From Hirsutella rhossiliensis (taxonomy: Eukaryota; Ascomycota; Sordariomycetes; Hypocreales; Ophiocordycipitaceae), in NCBI RefSeq assembly GCF_020360975.1, contig NW_025408675.1, positions 2,170,001 to 2,234,000 of the forward strand: a DNA stretch of 64,000 nt, read 5' to 3'. Shown piece by piece: positions 45,901 to 58,519 of the stretch; the stretch's first letter is position 1, and every line of letters starts with the position of its first letter. A program made the translations under genes and the position numbers. The notes beneath the pieces were generated by a model that was not told where the DNA came from, did no database searches, and worked only from the letters and a program-made list of their open reading frames with translations.

Positions 45901-46393
45901 TGTACTGGTCGATGAGGACGGGAGTGAGATGGGGGAACTGGCTCCGGATTCGATGCTCTGTCGTCGACAGGCAAAGAACGACGTCTCCACCAGACTGCTC
46001 GACGACGTGCTTGATGGTGGAGTCAGGGACGACGCCGCCGTCGAGGGGAACATACTGAGCACCGCAGGACAAGATGGCCCATATGCCGACGACCATCTCA
46101 AGCCCTCGCTTGACGACAAGGGGGATCCGTTGGCGGGGCTGGACGCCAAGGCCGCGTAGCCTCAAGGCAAGGGCCTGGGCATGGCTGGCAAGCTGGGGAT
46201 AGGTCAACTCGCGAGGGGCGGTGCCGGATAGGTCACGGACGGCAATGTGGGAATGTGTGGAGGAGGAAGCTGAGGAGGAGGCTTGGTGGTAGAAGGCGGC
46301 GGTGACGGTGGGAAATGGGCAGGTAACGAGCTCGCCGAAGCTCAAGGAGGTGGTGGGACGGGGGCGAGTATTCCGAGCCACGGAGACGGCCAT
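42966..46393 (-). CDS. Adenylation domain fused to ferric-reductase-like membrane oxidoreductase (NRPS-like)
   Basis: Six exons on the minus strand (46393-45814, 45727-45593, 45450-45368, 45303-44915, 44848-44755, 44690-42966) give 1001 residues, with all junctions in frame. Residues 1-500 form an AMP-binding domain: the first junction rebuilds YTSGTTGKPKGV, followed by ISFDMAAWEIFACLCNGG, CGPTETT, YCTGDLG and the A10 lysine motif TANGKIDKK (about residue 502). No carrier-protein or condensation domain follows. Residues about 575-790 hold several membrane helices with His pairs typical of haem-binding ferric reductases (HLGGVH about 659-664, NHHNLFERLHRFLGW about 724-738). Then come an FAD-type EWHSFATI and the nucleotide motif ATGSGIGP (about 896-903). 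The chain seems to activate a carboxylic acid at the membrane and may reduce something, but the substrate is unknown. It is divergent from the hydratase gene at 49118. Confidence 0.88.
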
Positions 46394-49117
46394 GGTGAAG
46401 AGCGTGGGTTATGTCAAGCCGAGTCCTGGTGACAGAGACCGGAAGACGATATCAAGAGGAGAGGAAGAAGAGGAGGGGGGAGGGGGAGAGAGGGAGAGAG
46501 GGAGAGAGGGAGAGCCAGAGGAGGAGGAAGGGTGCTCTGGTTGCTGGGCACTGCTGCCTTGCCTGGCACGACAGGACGGCTCCATCTGTCTGTGAAACGG
46601 AGGCTCTTTATATAGTTTTCGTCCATGCCGAACGCGGGCCCTGCTGGCGCTGTACTGCTCTTTGCCTGCTCTTCGGTCGTCGGTCGTCGTCGCCGGTCGC
46701 CGGTCCGGAGGTCCATCCGCAGGAACCTAGCCTAGGCTTGGTCTGTCTCCGGGGGATGGTAGCCCTGACTACGGGAGACAGGCCAGACGCACCCCCTTCC
46801 CCCTTCCACCTCCTCTTGGATGATGGACGGAGGAGTATGTCAAGTAAAAGGGAAATGTGACAAAAGAATGGATTAAATGGGATAAATGGGAGCTGGCTCG
46901 AGACAGGGCATCTGCGAAGGCCGACTGCGTCTGCGTCAACGATATGTACTCGATGGAATCAGTGGCCGCTACCGTCTCTCTCTCTCTCCGTCTTTCGCCT
47001 GCTCACTCTCCCGCCCTTTCTTTCCCCCGTTTCCGTGCGATCCGGACCGCACGCCCTTACACGCCCCTCTGTTCTCTTGGGGGGCAACGGAGGCGGTGGG
47101 GACGAGAGAGGCCGATTTTCGACAATGCTGGACATGAACGCGTTAGCCGGGGGCCTGTCGCATTCCGGGCCCCAGAGGAGGCGACGAGAGGTTTGCGTTG
47201 CCCGCGGCTCCGGCCAACAGGAGACGGCGGAGACTTGGTGGGGAGCCACATCGGCCGGAGGAATGCCGTGGATGGGGAAACCGTCAGTCCCAAAGGGGCA
47301 AGCAGCTGCATGGCCTGACGGAGGAGGCAGCTTGTTACCAAGAGCAAGACGCCCGAGGTCGAACCCATGTAGAGTGCAGCGCGCCTTTGAGACATCACTC
47401 GAACCATGGCAGAGGCACGGAGGGTGGTGATCGATCTGCCAGGCAGTCTCAGCCCGCGAGCTCCACCAGGGCCGTGCAGGGATTCAATCGCCATGGGGGC
47501 GGCGTGCAGACACGTTGCCAGCGTTTCTTTCTTTTTTTTTTCTCGCGCGCCTTTGACCGACCATTGACCGAGAACGAGAACTAGGTCGCCGCCAGGGAGG
47601 ACGACTGCTCACCTCAATAAGAGATGTCTGGCGGAAGTGAGCTCAAGGTTCTGGACGGCGACAACCATCGAATCCAAGGGGAGAAAAGAGAAGCACATGT
47701 AGCTGGCGAGACGCGAGAGAGAGACAATCCAGCGCGATGGGAGAGGGAGCAAGCACATGATGAAAGGGGGGGGGGGGAGCTGCTGGTGGGAGTGTTGGCC
47801 AAGGGAGGGCGATTCATTCTCGAGTCGAAAACAGACAGTACAGTGTTGAGGTTGGGAATGACATGTCTACATCCTGGCGTTTGAGCGATGAAGGAAAGCC
47901 TGAGTGAGAGCGACGGCTGGAGCAGCAGTAGTGTCAGTGCGTGCAGGCGTGACAGCGGCACGCCGATCCATCGCCGCAGCGACAACTGCCGCGTTTCCAT
48001 GGTTGGAGCCTCTTCCTTCTTTTCACGTCCGTCTCATGGTCTTCTTCTTCTTCGCCTCCTTGCTTTCTTTTTCCTGCAGCCCACCTGCCCCCCCGTGTGA
48101 AGCTGCATATTCTTGCCCCCCCCCCCTTCCCCTGTCTGCGCCCCAGCCAAAACTCTATGCGCACGAGAACGGGCATACGGGCAGGTAGCAAACTCGAGGG
48201 TAATCCCAGGCGCATACAGTTCCCGTACGGTCTCAACCTACAGCGTGAATTCGTACATGCATGCGTGTTGGCGAGAAGTCCGTTGATGGGCTAATAATAC
48301 TGTGCTGGCAAAGACACGGCTGGTCTCTCGTGTCTCTTATCACCCCCCATCTCTGACCGACCCGGGACGAGTGCCATATCAAGCAGCATCATCATGATGT
48401 TCTTCTTCTTCATCTTCATAGCCACCTTCTCTTTCCAGTTTTGCTTCACGCCCCAACCCCCCCCCTTTCTCCCTGCCACGCCCTTTGCCGCGCTCTTATT
48501 TTCTTTTTTTGCTTTTTGGTGAGCTCACAACACGGTGTACTGTATGTGCGACGAGTCCCTTTTTTCAGGTTTCATCGCCTGGCCCTGGGTTACCGTATGC
48601 TTTCGGGTGGAATGCTTGCCCCGACGCCTCCCTTTGGCACATGGTTGTCGATTTGACTCAACGTCCCATCGTGTCGAAAAAGCTGTGCCCAAGCATGCTT
48701 ATGTGGTCGTCGTCCTTCTCCACAGTCGCTTCTCGACTTGGACCAGGACCCCCCGGTCCCCTCCCTCTTCCCGCTGACCAGGGATCCATCTGGCCGACAA
48801 GGCTCCGGCCGGCCGTCCAGCCTTTGCCCCTCCCCGCCTCTCTCACTCTGTCTCTCTCTCTTGCTCTCCCTCACCACCGCTCACCTTGATCTTCCTCGCT
48901 CTCAACCTCCCTCTTCCTCTAGACCGTCTTCGTCTTACCTCCTCCTGGGCTCTCTGTACCCGACCTGTTCTTCTTCCTCACGGCCGCCTGCATCGCCCCT
49001 TGTTTCCTCTCGTCTCGTCCACGCCCCGGCCACTAACCTGCCCTCGTCCAGTCGTCCGACCCGGACGAGCGAAACACACAGCCCGTGTTGCTTGCACGCC
49101 TGCTTTGAATCACCAAC
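46394..49117. promoter_or_regulatory. 2.7-kb divergent intergenic region
   Basis: It separates the start codons of two genes transcribed away from each other. Next to the adenylation gene lies a purine tract on the plus strand (GGAAGAAGAGGAGGGGGGAG and (GAGA)n, 46458-46530), so its leader is CT-rich. The leader of the hydratase gene is likewise CT-rich (48840-49050). Runs of G or C (47767-47779, 48119-48128) occur. Many frames of 60-160 codons here are compositional and show no motifs. Confidence 0.5.
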
Positions 49118-50536
49118 ATGTCCGGATCTGGCTCGGGCCTTGTCCAAGCCACGTCACCGGCCGATGGCGTCAGGGTTATCTCGTTCAATCGGCCAGCCAA
49201 GCGCAACGCCCTCTCGAGTCAGCTGATCGCCGCCTTTCTCGACAGCCTGGCCGGGGCCTCGCAAGACTCGGCCGTCAAGGTCATTGTTGTGACTGGCAAC
49301 GGCCCGTTCTTCTCAGGTGAACCAATCCTTTCCCGCTGAATCAGCCCACTCACTCCTCTCCCTCCTCCCTCCTTGATGTCCTCCCCTCCCCCTCCGCCGG
49401 GCTGACAAGGACTCGTAGCCGGCGCCGATCTCAACGACATCGCGGCGCTCGACTCGGCAGGGGCCCGGTCGTGTCGCTACCTCGAGGACCTGTGCAATGG
49501 CATGGCGGCCGTTCGCAAGCCCGTCGTTGCCGCTGTCAACGGCCCAGCGGTGAGCGCCGCCCCTTGTCTTCTGGGCTAGCCGGACGACGATGGGACGCGA
49601 GGAGGGACACTAACCACTGGCGACGGTGCAGCTCGGCGGAGGGTTCGAGGTTGCCCTCATGGTGAGTGCGGCAGCAAGGGAGAGAGAGGCCCAGCTGACA
49701 CGATGAAAGTGCGACCTCATCATTGCGGCCAAGTCGGCCTACTTTGCCCTGCCCGAGACTCAGAAGGGGCTCATTCCCGGCGCCGGAGGCACGCAGCGAC
49801 TGACGGCGGCCGTGGGCAAGTATCGCGTCCGTCACTCTCCTGCTTTCTTTTCCCGCTTGTTGTTCTCTGTCTGTTCGTCCTCGTGATCCCCTGTCCCCAT
49901 CCCCTGTCCCCTGTCCCGTATTGTCCTCCCCTTCTCCACCCGCGGGCGCATAACTGTACATGTATGCGGTCCAAGGATGCGTTTGCGCACTGAGACGTAC
50001 ATACATGCATGGGGGCACTGACCGTCGTTCGCTTTCCCGACTGATAGGCAATGCGCACCATCCTGCTCGGCCGGCCAATTACGGGCGACGAGGCCATGTC
50101 CTGGGGCCTGCTGTGCGACCTGGTGGCCGATGCCGACCTGATGGAGCAAACCATGATGACCGCTACCGAGCTCGCGGGCCGGGGGCAGGAGGCACTTCAG
50201 TTTGCCAAGGAGGCCATCGGCAGAGGTATGTATCCGGACAGGCATGCAGAAGGGTGCGAACGGGGATGAATTTGTCACATTCTGGCTGTGTCCCCTGAAC
50301 ACCAACGGTCTCCCCAACCACCTAACGCTGTGGTCCTTGACGCTGACGCTTCCTCTCTTCCCCCTCTCCCCCCGCCGGCAGCCGACAGCCTGTGCCGCGA
50401 TGACGCGTTGGAGAGAACCCTGTATTACGCAACCTTTGGCACCGAAGAGAAACGGAGAGGCGTCGACGGCTTTCTCGTGCGGAAGGCCAAGACGAGCAAC
50501 ACCTCGGCGACCGGGGCGGGAGCGGCTTGCAGCTGA
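49118..50536 (+). CDS. Enoyl-CoA hydratase/isomerase family protein
   Basis: Six exons (49118-49316, 49419-49549, 49632-49661, 49710-49826, 50048-50225, 50382-50536) encode 269 residues, the normal crotonase length. The CoA oxyanion loop reads FFSAGADLND (rebuilt across intron 1). [10 protein letters not shown] in the 30-nt exon 3 carries the first catalytic Glu. [19 protein letters not shown] in exon 4 carries the second, as in true hydratases. Exon 5 starts [16 protein letters not shown]. Intron 4 uses a less usual GTCCGT donor, chosen because it gives [12 protein letters not shown]. No peroxisomal SKL terminus is seen, and the short N-terminus is not clearly mitochondrial. Its probable role is hydration of enoyl-CoA in fatty-acid or branched-chain amino-acid breakdown. 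Its promoter is divergent from the adenylation gene. Confidence 0.9.
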
Positions 50537-52849
50537 CGCTACCACGGCTGCATGATCTGACCTGCCTTTCCTATACTGGAAGCATCTGTATCTATGTTTG
50601 GAACCTGCGGTTGTAACGATGGGCCGGAGAAGGGGGGAGGGGCGTGAAGGGGGGGACGGGCATGCAGCCCAGATCGTCGCCCATCAAGCCCGATTCTCTC
50701 CGGCAGGCCAATGCGTACATATGTAACTTATTATATGCATGCATCGAGCCTTGGACCAAACTCTTGGGGGTCTTGGTCGATAAACAAAGCCAAAACGTGG
50801 ACCGGACCGCGACTTGCAACCCTCGGGGAGCAAAGCCCGGTTGCTTTCGCACCGGCTGCTCTCCCATTGCCCAGCCTTGCCCTGCCAACTGTGACCGGGT
50901 TTTTCGTTCCTTTTTACTTGTTGGTATGGCTTGCTTCTGCTTCGAATGGCCTTCTAGATGAAGAATAAATAACATGAGCACGGCCATCGAGTAGATGATG
51001 CGAGAGTCAAGACGGAGCTTTCCCTCAGGCTTCAAGCTTCTCGCCGTCCTTTTCTCTGCCTCCTCCCCTCTCCCATCCCTTAAGATCTCCGCCTTGCTTG
51101 CCAATCGTCGTATGTATATGCATCGCTCCGTCTCCCAGCCGGCAAACTGCTCTGCTCACCCACGCTCGAAAGCGAAACAGCAGTAGGGCTCCTGCGGCCG
51201 CACACATGGGGGAGCTGCACGAACCATCCATCATGAGGTCGTCGACAAGGGGAATCGGAAAACTTGACCGTTTCTTCCACACCGCAGAATTCCTCCTCAT
51301 CGCTCGGGCCTCGTCGCTGTCGAGTGCTACAGAGGACGAGGAGGGCGGTCTGGACGCAACCCCCCCCCCCCTGGCCTAGGATTGCGGCACCGACCGTTGA
51401 GGCCGCGCCTAGCTTAGCCCGACGTTTGCAAGTGCCGGGCAACAGGCATTGATTAGTGCAAACTACACCGAAAGGGGAGCCGATTCCCATCCCTCCGGTG
51501 CCTCGCCTGAGACAGGCGTTCAGGCTGCCACGCGCTGTTACAGATAGGGCGTGCCGCCAGCAGCCCGGCCTATCGTCGGCATGTCCGGTGGGAGAGGGTG
51601 AGGCCGTAGGACATGCCAGAGACCTTGACTGGGACTCCACGGGCCTATTGTTCCGCGCCGACTGGATGATGGTCACATGCAAAGGGAAAGACGAAGGAGC
51701 AGGGGCCGATGACATTGGAGCCCTGCTCCTCCGACGGTGTTGACGTGTACTCGATTTGCTGCCGTCAAATGTTGCTGCCTCTCACCTTTCACCCGGGCTC
51801 CAGTCCCGGCAAGCTGAACCGAAGTGAGTCCGTGTCAGTCACCAAGAGGATGGATTTCCTTGCTGGCCCTGTTGGTCCTGTCACAGCCTCGTTCCATTCA
51901 ACGTCTGCTTCTCAGCCCTTGCAAGCTGCCAAGGCAGGGCCTGGCACCGAGGAGTCAGACTTCCTCGCAGGGTCCTGGTCCGGTGGAATGGCGTCCCTCT
52001 AGCGCATTCAAACGTCGTCTCCCTCGCCCTCCCTCGCCCTCCTCGTGCTTGACCAGGTCGACGCTTACCACTTGTACGGGCCGCTGTCTCATCCGATTGC
52101 TACAGACGAGAAAACAGGGGATCAAGTCACGCAAACGGTCCGTGCTCGCCACGCCGTGCCCAGCAGCCAAAGCCACGAGTGTCTCATCCCGCCAATCCTC
52201 CCCAACCATCCATCCCTTCAAGGGACGCGTCAGAGAATTGCCATGAGCACACACCAACACCGCGAGAGAGCTGACGGGACAGGGTGGTCTGGCCGAGACC
52301 TGCCGACGCGGCGCTTCTTCGTACGCTATTGCCGTCTCAACTCGTGTTTTTTCCTGAGAATTCATGTAGCTTGAGGTGTTGGTGAGCCCATCCCCCACCC
52401 CTCCCCATTGAGACGACAAGGGGAAGTATACCCCCTGTTTATAATTTCTTTTTTCCAGTTCTCTCTCTACTGCAAGACACCGTGAGCGACGTGTCAGAAA
52501 AACATATAAGAGGGGGGCGAGTTCCTCCTCACCCGGGGGCAAATTTCTCTGCGTACCTGACAGCTGGGCCCTGCGTGCGCCCTGCCGTTCCTCCGCGTCT
52601 CCCCACCTCGACGACAGCTGCGCATGGCATTGAACCGGTGGATATTGTCTCGCAGGTTACAGCACCCTGGGGACGACATGCGTACAATCTGGCGCGCTCA
52701 TATGCGCCAAAGACGCGAAAACTGAAGCCGTTCCTCTGCTCGTGTAGACAAGGCCCATCGCAGCCATGCTCAGTCTGCGCAACGCACATCTCTGCAGAAG
52801 AGCTCTATCGCTTTATATACACCCTCATCATAATTAGTACAACGTGTCC
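50537..52849. other. Intergenic between converging genes, no gene supported
   Basis: It holds the 3' ends of the hydratase gene (left) and the histidine kinase gene (right). Long frames on both strands (for example 211 codons at 51080-51715, 195 codons at 51955-52542, both minus) overlap each other and lack motifs or signal peptides. There are homopolymers such as the C-run at 51359-51371. Confidence 0.5.
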
Positions 52850-55800
52850 CTAACTGCTTGGGTTGACCGCCAAAGGTCTCCTGTACAGCGTTGCCTTCGT
52901 AGTCTCCGCCGCCTCCTCCGGTATAGTTGCGAACTTGGTAAGGACCTTTTTCAGGGCTGGTCGCCGAATCGGCTTGCTCAAGAACTCGTCCATGCCCGAC
53001 TCCATGCACTCCTTCACGTTGCTCTCCTCCGAGAAGGCGGTCAGGGCCACAATGGGCGCCGCGTAGCCCATCTTGCGGATGAGGCGCGTCGATTGCAAAC
53101 CGTCGAGGTTGGGCATTTGCACATCCATGAAGATGACGTCGAAGTTCCGGTCCTTGTCCATGTTGGCCTTGACCAGTTCGTAGGCCTCTTGGCCATCCGT
53201 GGCAATGGTCACATCATACACGTCCTCGAGCTTGAGCATCCTGCTCACGACCTCAACGTTTGTCGAGTTGTCGTCGGCGACCAGCACGCGCAGCCTGCCC
53301 TGGCCCGAGCCCTTGTTCGCCATGGCCTTGTCGATGGCGGCCGTCTGCTCCTTTTTACTGGCAAGGGGCGGCGGGTTCGGGTTGGCCGCAAAAAAGGGCG
53401 CGCTAAGCCCGACGAGTCGAGGCTGCTCGTCCTCTAGCACGCTCGACGTGTTGTTGGCGTTCTGCTCAAACGAGTTGCGGTGGAAGTGGCTGGCGGCCGA
53501 CGACGCGATGCTGGCCGGCCGACTGGACGGCAAACTGCTTGACGCGGTGCTCGACGCTCGATCCTTGACGTACTTGAGCGGGATCTGCATGGTAAAAACG
53601 GAGCCTACGCCCAGCGTGCTGTTGACGCCGATGGATCCGCCCATGAGCTGCGCCAGTTGCGCGCAGATGCTCAGCCCAAGGCCCGCACCGCCAAACTTCT
53701 TGCTGAGGCCCAGATCCCCTTGAACAAAGGGCTCGAAAATCTTCTTCTGCATTGGCTCGGGAATGCCCAGCCCGGTATCCTCGACCTGGAACTCGAAAGT
53801 GTATGTTTTTGCGTTTGGCGGTGGCGGCGTCGGCATTCTCTCCCTTATGTAGACGTGAGGAGCGGCCTTGGGGTCGATGGATCTCATCTCCGCAGGCGTG
53901 GCCCTTTCTTTCATTGGCGTTGCGGGAGTTTGGTGCGTGGCCCTGGAGTCGACCGAGTGCGTCGTAGATGCGGAGCCGTCGTGCCGACCGCGCCCGGTCC
54001 TCGCGGAGCCGTTCTTGACGACCGACGGTGCCCTGTTGTCGTCATTGCGCCTGACCTCGCCGACGCACCGAATCCTTAGCTCCACCCTGCCCCCGGCCGG
54101 CGTAAATTTCAAGCTGTTGCTGACCAGGTTGATGATGACCTGCAGAATTCGATGCTGGTCTCCCCAGAGGCACATGTCCTGAAGCCGGCTCGTGCCCGGC
54201 AGCCCTCCTTCTGTTGGTTTCCTGCCTGAGCTGCCGGAATCCGGGCTGGACGTGCCCGGCTCGGAGTTGTCCGAGGTGGGCAAGGCCACAGTAAACGTAA
54301 TTTTGCTCTCGCGCACCTGCTTGTCAAAGATGGACAGCATCTGTGACCTGATGTCGCCTAAGCGAAACACCTTCTCCTCGAGACTGACGTGCTGGCCGAT
54401 CTGGTTCTTGGAAAAACTAAGGAGATCCTCGAGAAGGTGAAGCAGAAGGTCACCTAATGCTGTTCAGTAAAGGGTCATGTCACTTGGTCGACGCATCCCG
54501 CGACGGGGCAGCGAGCAGGCAAGGTAAACAAGGCGACGTACCCGACTTGTAGAGGGTCTTGAGTGATTGCTTTATGCGCACAATGCTCTCTTCCTCCATG
54601 CAAATGGCGCACATGCCCATGATGCCGTTGAGTGGCGTCTTGAGCTCATGGGACAGATTGGCGATGAAGAGCGTCTTGCTTTCGTTGGCAGCCTCGGCGG
54701 CCTTTTTGCTCAATTCCAGTTCGCGAGTCCTCTCGGCAACCTTATCGTCTAGAGACGTGTACTGCTTGAGCAGCTCGTCCGTCATTTCGTTGAATGTCTG
54801 CGTAAGCTCCGTCAGCTCGTCGGTGATGTAGTGTTTGCGGTCCTCGACCCGGCCGGGAATCTTGAATATGTGGCGACGAGCCTCGGCGTCTGCCTCGGCG
54901 GTAGCTTTGGCTCTCTGCCTCTTTTTGATGCTCCGTCGGATGTTGGCGATGATACCCTTTTTGGATCCCTGAGACAAAGTGCCGCCCGAGCCGGGGCTCC
55001 CATCCTCGAGGTTGTCGTCGTACTCGTCCTCGTAGCCTGGCGGAGCAATGGACTTTTCCGTTGCAGCCTTGAGCCGGCTGATGGGTCGTACGCTGAGATG
55101 GGCACAAGGGCAGACCAGAAGCACGACGAGGCCGGCAGTCCCGAACACACAGGCCAGAAGAATCGTTCTCAGGGTTCGGATGGGCTCGTAAGCCTCGCTC
55201 CTGGCCTGTTCGACGACCACGGCCCAGTCGACCAGGGTGGATTGAGGACGGGCGACGCCAACTGCGACCGGGATGCCTTGCTCGTTTGTCGTGGACAAGA
55301 ATGCGGTGGCGTTGTTTGGTCTTGAATTGTTTTGGTAGTAGACGTCGAAGAGACCCGGATACTCGGACAGGGTAAATTGACGTCGGAAGCCTCCGTCGCC
55401 ATATCCCCTACTCGAGTGGCGATCGGGTTGCCCCTGCGCTGCAATGGGGGGAAGGACGAATCGGGCTGAGGAGCGGGCGAAGGGACCCCGAGGAGGAGAA
55501 TATGTGCCGTTGCTGGCGGGGAGGGAGGTATTGAAGCGGTTTGAAGGGTTGCCGGGCCCGATGAGGAGGGCCATGCCGGTCGAGCCCAGGCCTTCACGAG
55601 TGGTCTGGACGCCGACGAACGACTTGGCCGAGGCTACCAAGGTCATGTAGCCGAGGATGAAGCCGTCGATGGTGAGAGACTTGATGGGGATGGTGAGGGA
55701 GATCAAAGCAAAGGATTCGTTGACGATCAAGGGGCCGAGGAGGAGGCCGACATTGTCGTTGAGCCGGACGCCCGGGAAGGCGTTTGCGACAAAGGCCGGA

Positions 55801-56354
55801 GTGGAGGGGACATAGGGGTTGGGATATCCGAGGCCCTCGTAGGTGAGGTTGGGGTAGAGCGAGGGCGGGAAGCCGTCGTCGGGGTCGCCGAGATAGACAC
55901 GGGAGCCGTTGGACCTGAGGTAGGGCAGCTCGATGCCCTGGTCGGGGACGCCGCTGCCAGTGACGTTGAGGAGGCCGGTGGGGCTGCCGGTTGTGTTCCT
56001 CGGATAGAGCCTGGCCTGGAGCAGGCCGGCGACGCGGCCGGCGCCCATTGCGCTCTCGAGATCGGAGCGGGCATTGATGAAAGGGTTGACGGTGGAGTTG
56101 GCGTTGTAGAAGTCGATAAAGGCCTGCTGGAGGAGGATGCGGGTGGCGACGGTCTGGCAAATGGTCTTGACGAGGTCGATTTCCGAGGCGATGCGCGAGG
56201 CCTTGAGCGAGGCGGTGAGGGAAAGGCCGTCGGACTCGACGCGGACGACAAAGTTGTTGACGTAGATCCAGGTCGGGATGGCGACGATGGCGAGGGCGAC
56301 GAGGACGGCCGAGATGACGAGGGCGGCAAGCTGTTCGCGGATGGCGATTCTCAT
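52850..56354 (-). CDS. sln1: Sln1-type hybrid histidine kinase (group VI osmosensor)
   Basis: Two exons (56354-54542, 54453-52850; 88-nt intron GTACGT..ATTAG) encode 1138 residues. A membrane helix at about 8-32 is followed by a roughly 365-residue external sensor rich in NxT/S sites, then a second helix at about 398-420 leading into a linker. A coiled helix (ELTQTFNEMTDELLKQY) precedes the H box FIANLSHELKTPLNG with phospho-acceptor His569. The intron falls in YKSG|DLLLHLLEDL. N box NLVSNSLKFTP is at about 714, G1 DTGLGIP at about 830, and G2 GAGLGLSI follows. The receiver domain (about 992-1112) has DD, FMDVQMP (Asp1048) and the conserved Lys in LSKP. In yeast and filamentous fungi Sln1 phosphorelay through Ypd1/Ssk1 controls the Hog1 MAPK pathway (established). 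All key residues are present. Confidence 0.95.
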
Positions 56355-57855
56355 CTTGGCGGCAATCGGGCGACGCAGGCATCTTCTTAGCGAGCTCTGC
56401 GCGACATGGTGCGGCGGATCCAGCCCGGCATCGGCGTCGGCGTAGGCGCTGAGCAGGAGGGCCAGGTCGACAGTCGGGGGATGAGGCGGTGGACGGGGCG
56501 AGAGGAGGAGGACGAGGGGGAAAATGGAAGAGCTGGGCGAGAAGCTCAGCTCGACGGCCGACAGCAGCTAGTGCCGGATAACAGGATTGGCGGACGCACA
56601 TGCGAGTGGGCAGATCGAGATAGGTAGGTATAGGAAGTGGGCGCTGCAGGAGCCGCAGCCTCGGGGACGGCCTAGACTTTTTCAGCTAATATTTAGCGCA
56701 TATGCCCTAGACCTACAGCGGGCTAGCACTGCCTGCGTTGTGAGAATGGATGCCCGTGGATGGATGCGCTTACTTTTTCCCAAGAGCATTGTCTCTCGCG
56801 CTTGTGCTTCGGCGCTCCTCTCCGACTCTGCCACTCTGACAGGGCTGCGGTCTCCTGGACGGATTGGGCCACGGTATCCACTGCCAGTTCATCCCTACTC
56901 TGGACTCGTGGAGCAGCAAAACGCGGCATTCGCGTGCCACGGAGAGGCATGCAGTGTCACCAACGGCCACATGGCCCGTGGAGAGGATGAGCGACTCGAA
57001 CTATTACTGTATGTATAATATATGTATGTGTGTATGTCCAGTACGTTTGGCGACAAAACCCGCCATTCACACAGCTCGAACAAAGGCGAGACAGGTCTCG
57101 CTTTGGCGCGTCCAAAAACCTGCCGATTTGGGCAAGATAAACAGGCCTATGCTGCTACGGAGTCTTGTGTAGACGTCTCTGTACGCATACAGCCGGCGGC
57201 GGAGCTCCGTCGCGGCAAGCAACTCTTCGGTATGCCCCCACGGGCTCAGCGCCGACCCGCCGCCAGCAGCAATTATCGCACAGGGGCATGGCGATGAACC
57301 TCTGATGCACAGGCTGTCTGTCCCACAGGCTGCAGCGCGCAGGGATGGCTCGGAAATGAGGCCGTTGCGAGGCGCCCCTTCGGGAGGTGCCCCGGAGAGG
57401 ATGGTCCGGCGACGGGACTCGGCGGGTACTGCACAGAACGCCTTTCCATGGCGCCGTTAACTGACTAGTGAGTGGCTGCAATCAATCTGACCCCCGTTAA
57501 CTTATTAATTAATACTCCGTGGCACTTGGAAGGTGGTCCTGGGGTAACAGTGGGGTCCTCCGACACGTGCGGCGGCTAGGCCCGATTCGTCCTCGAAGCG
57601 GCCCGGACCGTTGTATCGGGCCCGTTGCCAAAGGGGGTTCAACATGCTGCACTCGACATGTTACAGATGATCAACACTGTTCCCCTCGTACTGGCATGCC
57701 TCGGATTATGACACTGGACGAGCCAAGCTCAACTCTCTGCCGGGGACCGCCATCGCAGAGGCTGGGACTGCATGGCGTTTCAGGGGTACACCAGCCTTTG
57801 CATCATACTTCGTCCATCCCACCCACGGGCACCTCTACAAATAGTGCTCGGCGAG
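56355..57855. other. Upstream region of sln1, no other gene seen
   Basis: It contains the sln1 5' leader and promoter. Frames of 70-180 codons (for example 57519-58067, plus) have no motif, and several overlap the APH-like relic on the other strand. Confidence 0.45.
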
Positions 57856-57859
57856 TATC

Positions 57860-58370
57860 TCAAACTCGTCCTCGAACCTGTCCATGGCCTACCTTGCCGG
57901 CCCACCCGTGGGTCCGCCACTCGTGCGAAAGCTCAACCCCAAGGAGAAACTTGCAATACTGCCAGTACTTTGGATACCACCCAGCCTGCTCCCAGTCGGT
58001 AATCTCGACAGTACTGAAATTGCCCGGCGTGCCTGTGACCATGATGTTTCCGAGATCGCTGCTCTAGACGCTTTAGAGCTGCGACGATTTGTTCCAATTG
58101 AGTCGTCATAGATTCCTTGACCTCCTCGATAAAAGACGGCCACGCACGACGCAAGGTTTGGCCAGGCATCAAATTCATATATACGAACACGTGCCGATCT
58201 AATTTCCTGCGCCCAAACAGCTCGGGCACTGGGATTTCGTTGATTTGAAAAGCATGCTTAATGGCTCACATTGTCTGCGCTTCCTCCAGCCTAAGCCAGA
58301 CATGGTGCGCAAATTTGACCACGAGGTTCAGTGGCTCGTAGATGACCATGTTGCTGTGCTGGTAGCTGCG
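57860..58370 (-). pseudogene. Second aminoglycoside-phosphotransferase-like pseudogene
   Basis: Minus-strand reading from about 58370 gives an APH N-lobe: a segment with NLVVKFAHHV, then LEEAQTM, an in-frame TGA, and AIKHAFQINEIPVPELFG, VYMNLMPGQTLRRAW and EEVKESMTTQLEQIVAALKRLEQ. The frame then breaks, and the next frame reads DLGNIMVTGTPGNFS followed by DWEQAGWYPKYWQYCKF to a stop at 57860. The bases that should encode the catalytic HGD loop are missing: only SSDLGN remains before IMV. Stop, frameshift and catalytic loss make it dead. It is better preserved at the DWE site than the relic at 35880-36310. Confidence 0.8.
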
Positions 58371-58519
58371 GCCTTGGAGGGCCTCGGCCCGACTTGGCAG
58401 AGACGCGTGGCAACGAGAGAAGGTCGTGTCGCGAAAGTCGGCTTATGCTTGCGTGATGTCGAGCAAGGAAGCAACATCGATGATGGGCTCACGCGGGCTT
58501 CTAAGTAGCCATGGTTGAT

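Noticed and set aside
50592..52542. Several 110-211-codon frames between the hydratase and sln1
   Set aside because: They overlap on both strands and show no domain or signal; composition explains them.
52844..53437. 197-codon plus-strand frame
   Set aside because: It is antisense to the receiver domain of sln1 and reflects GC-rich codon use; the minus strand has all motifs.
55594..56601. 335-codon minus-strand frame
   Set aside because: It overlaps sln1 exon 1 in another frame and is dominated by Arg, Pro and His, typical of shifted reading of GC-rich coding sequence.
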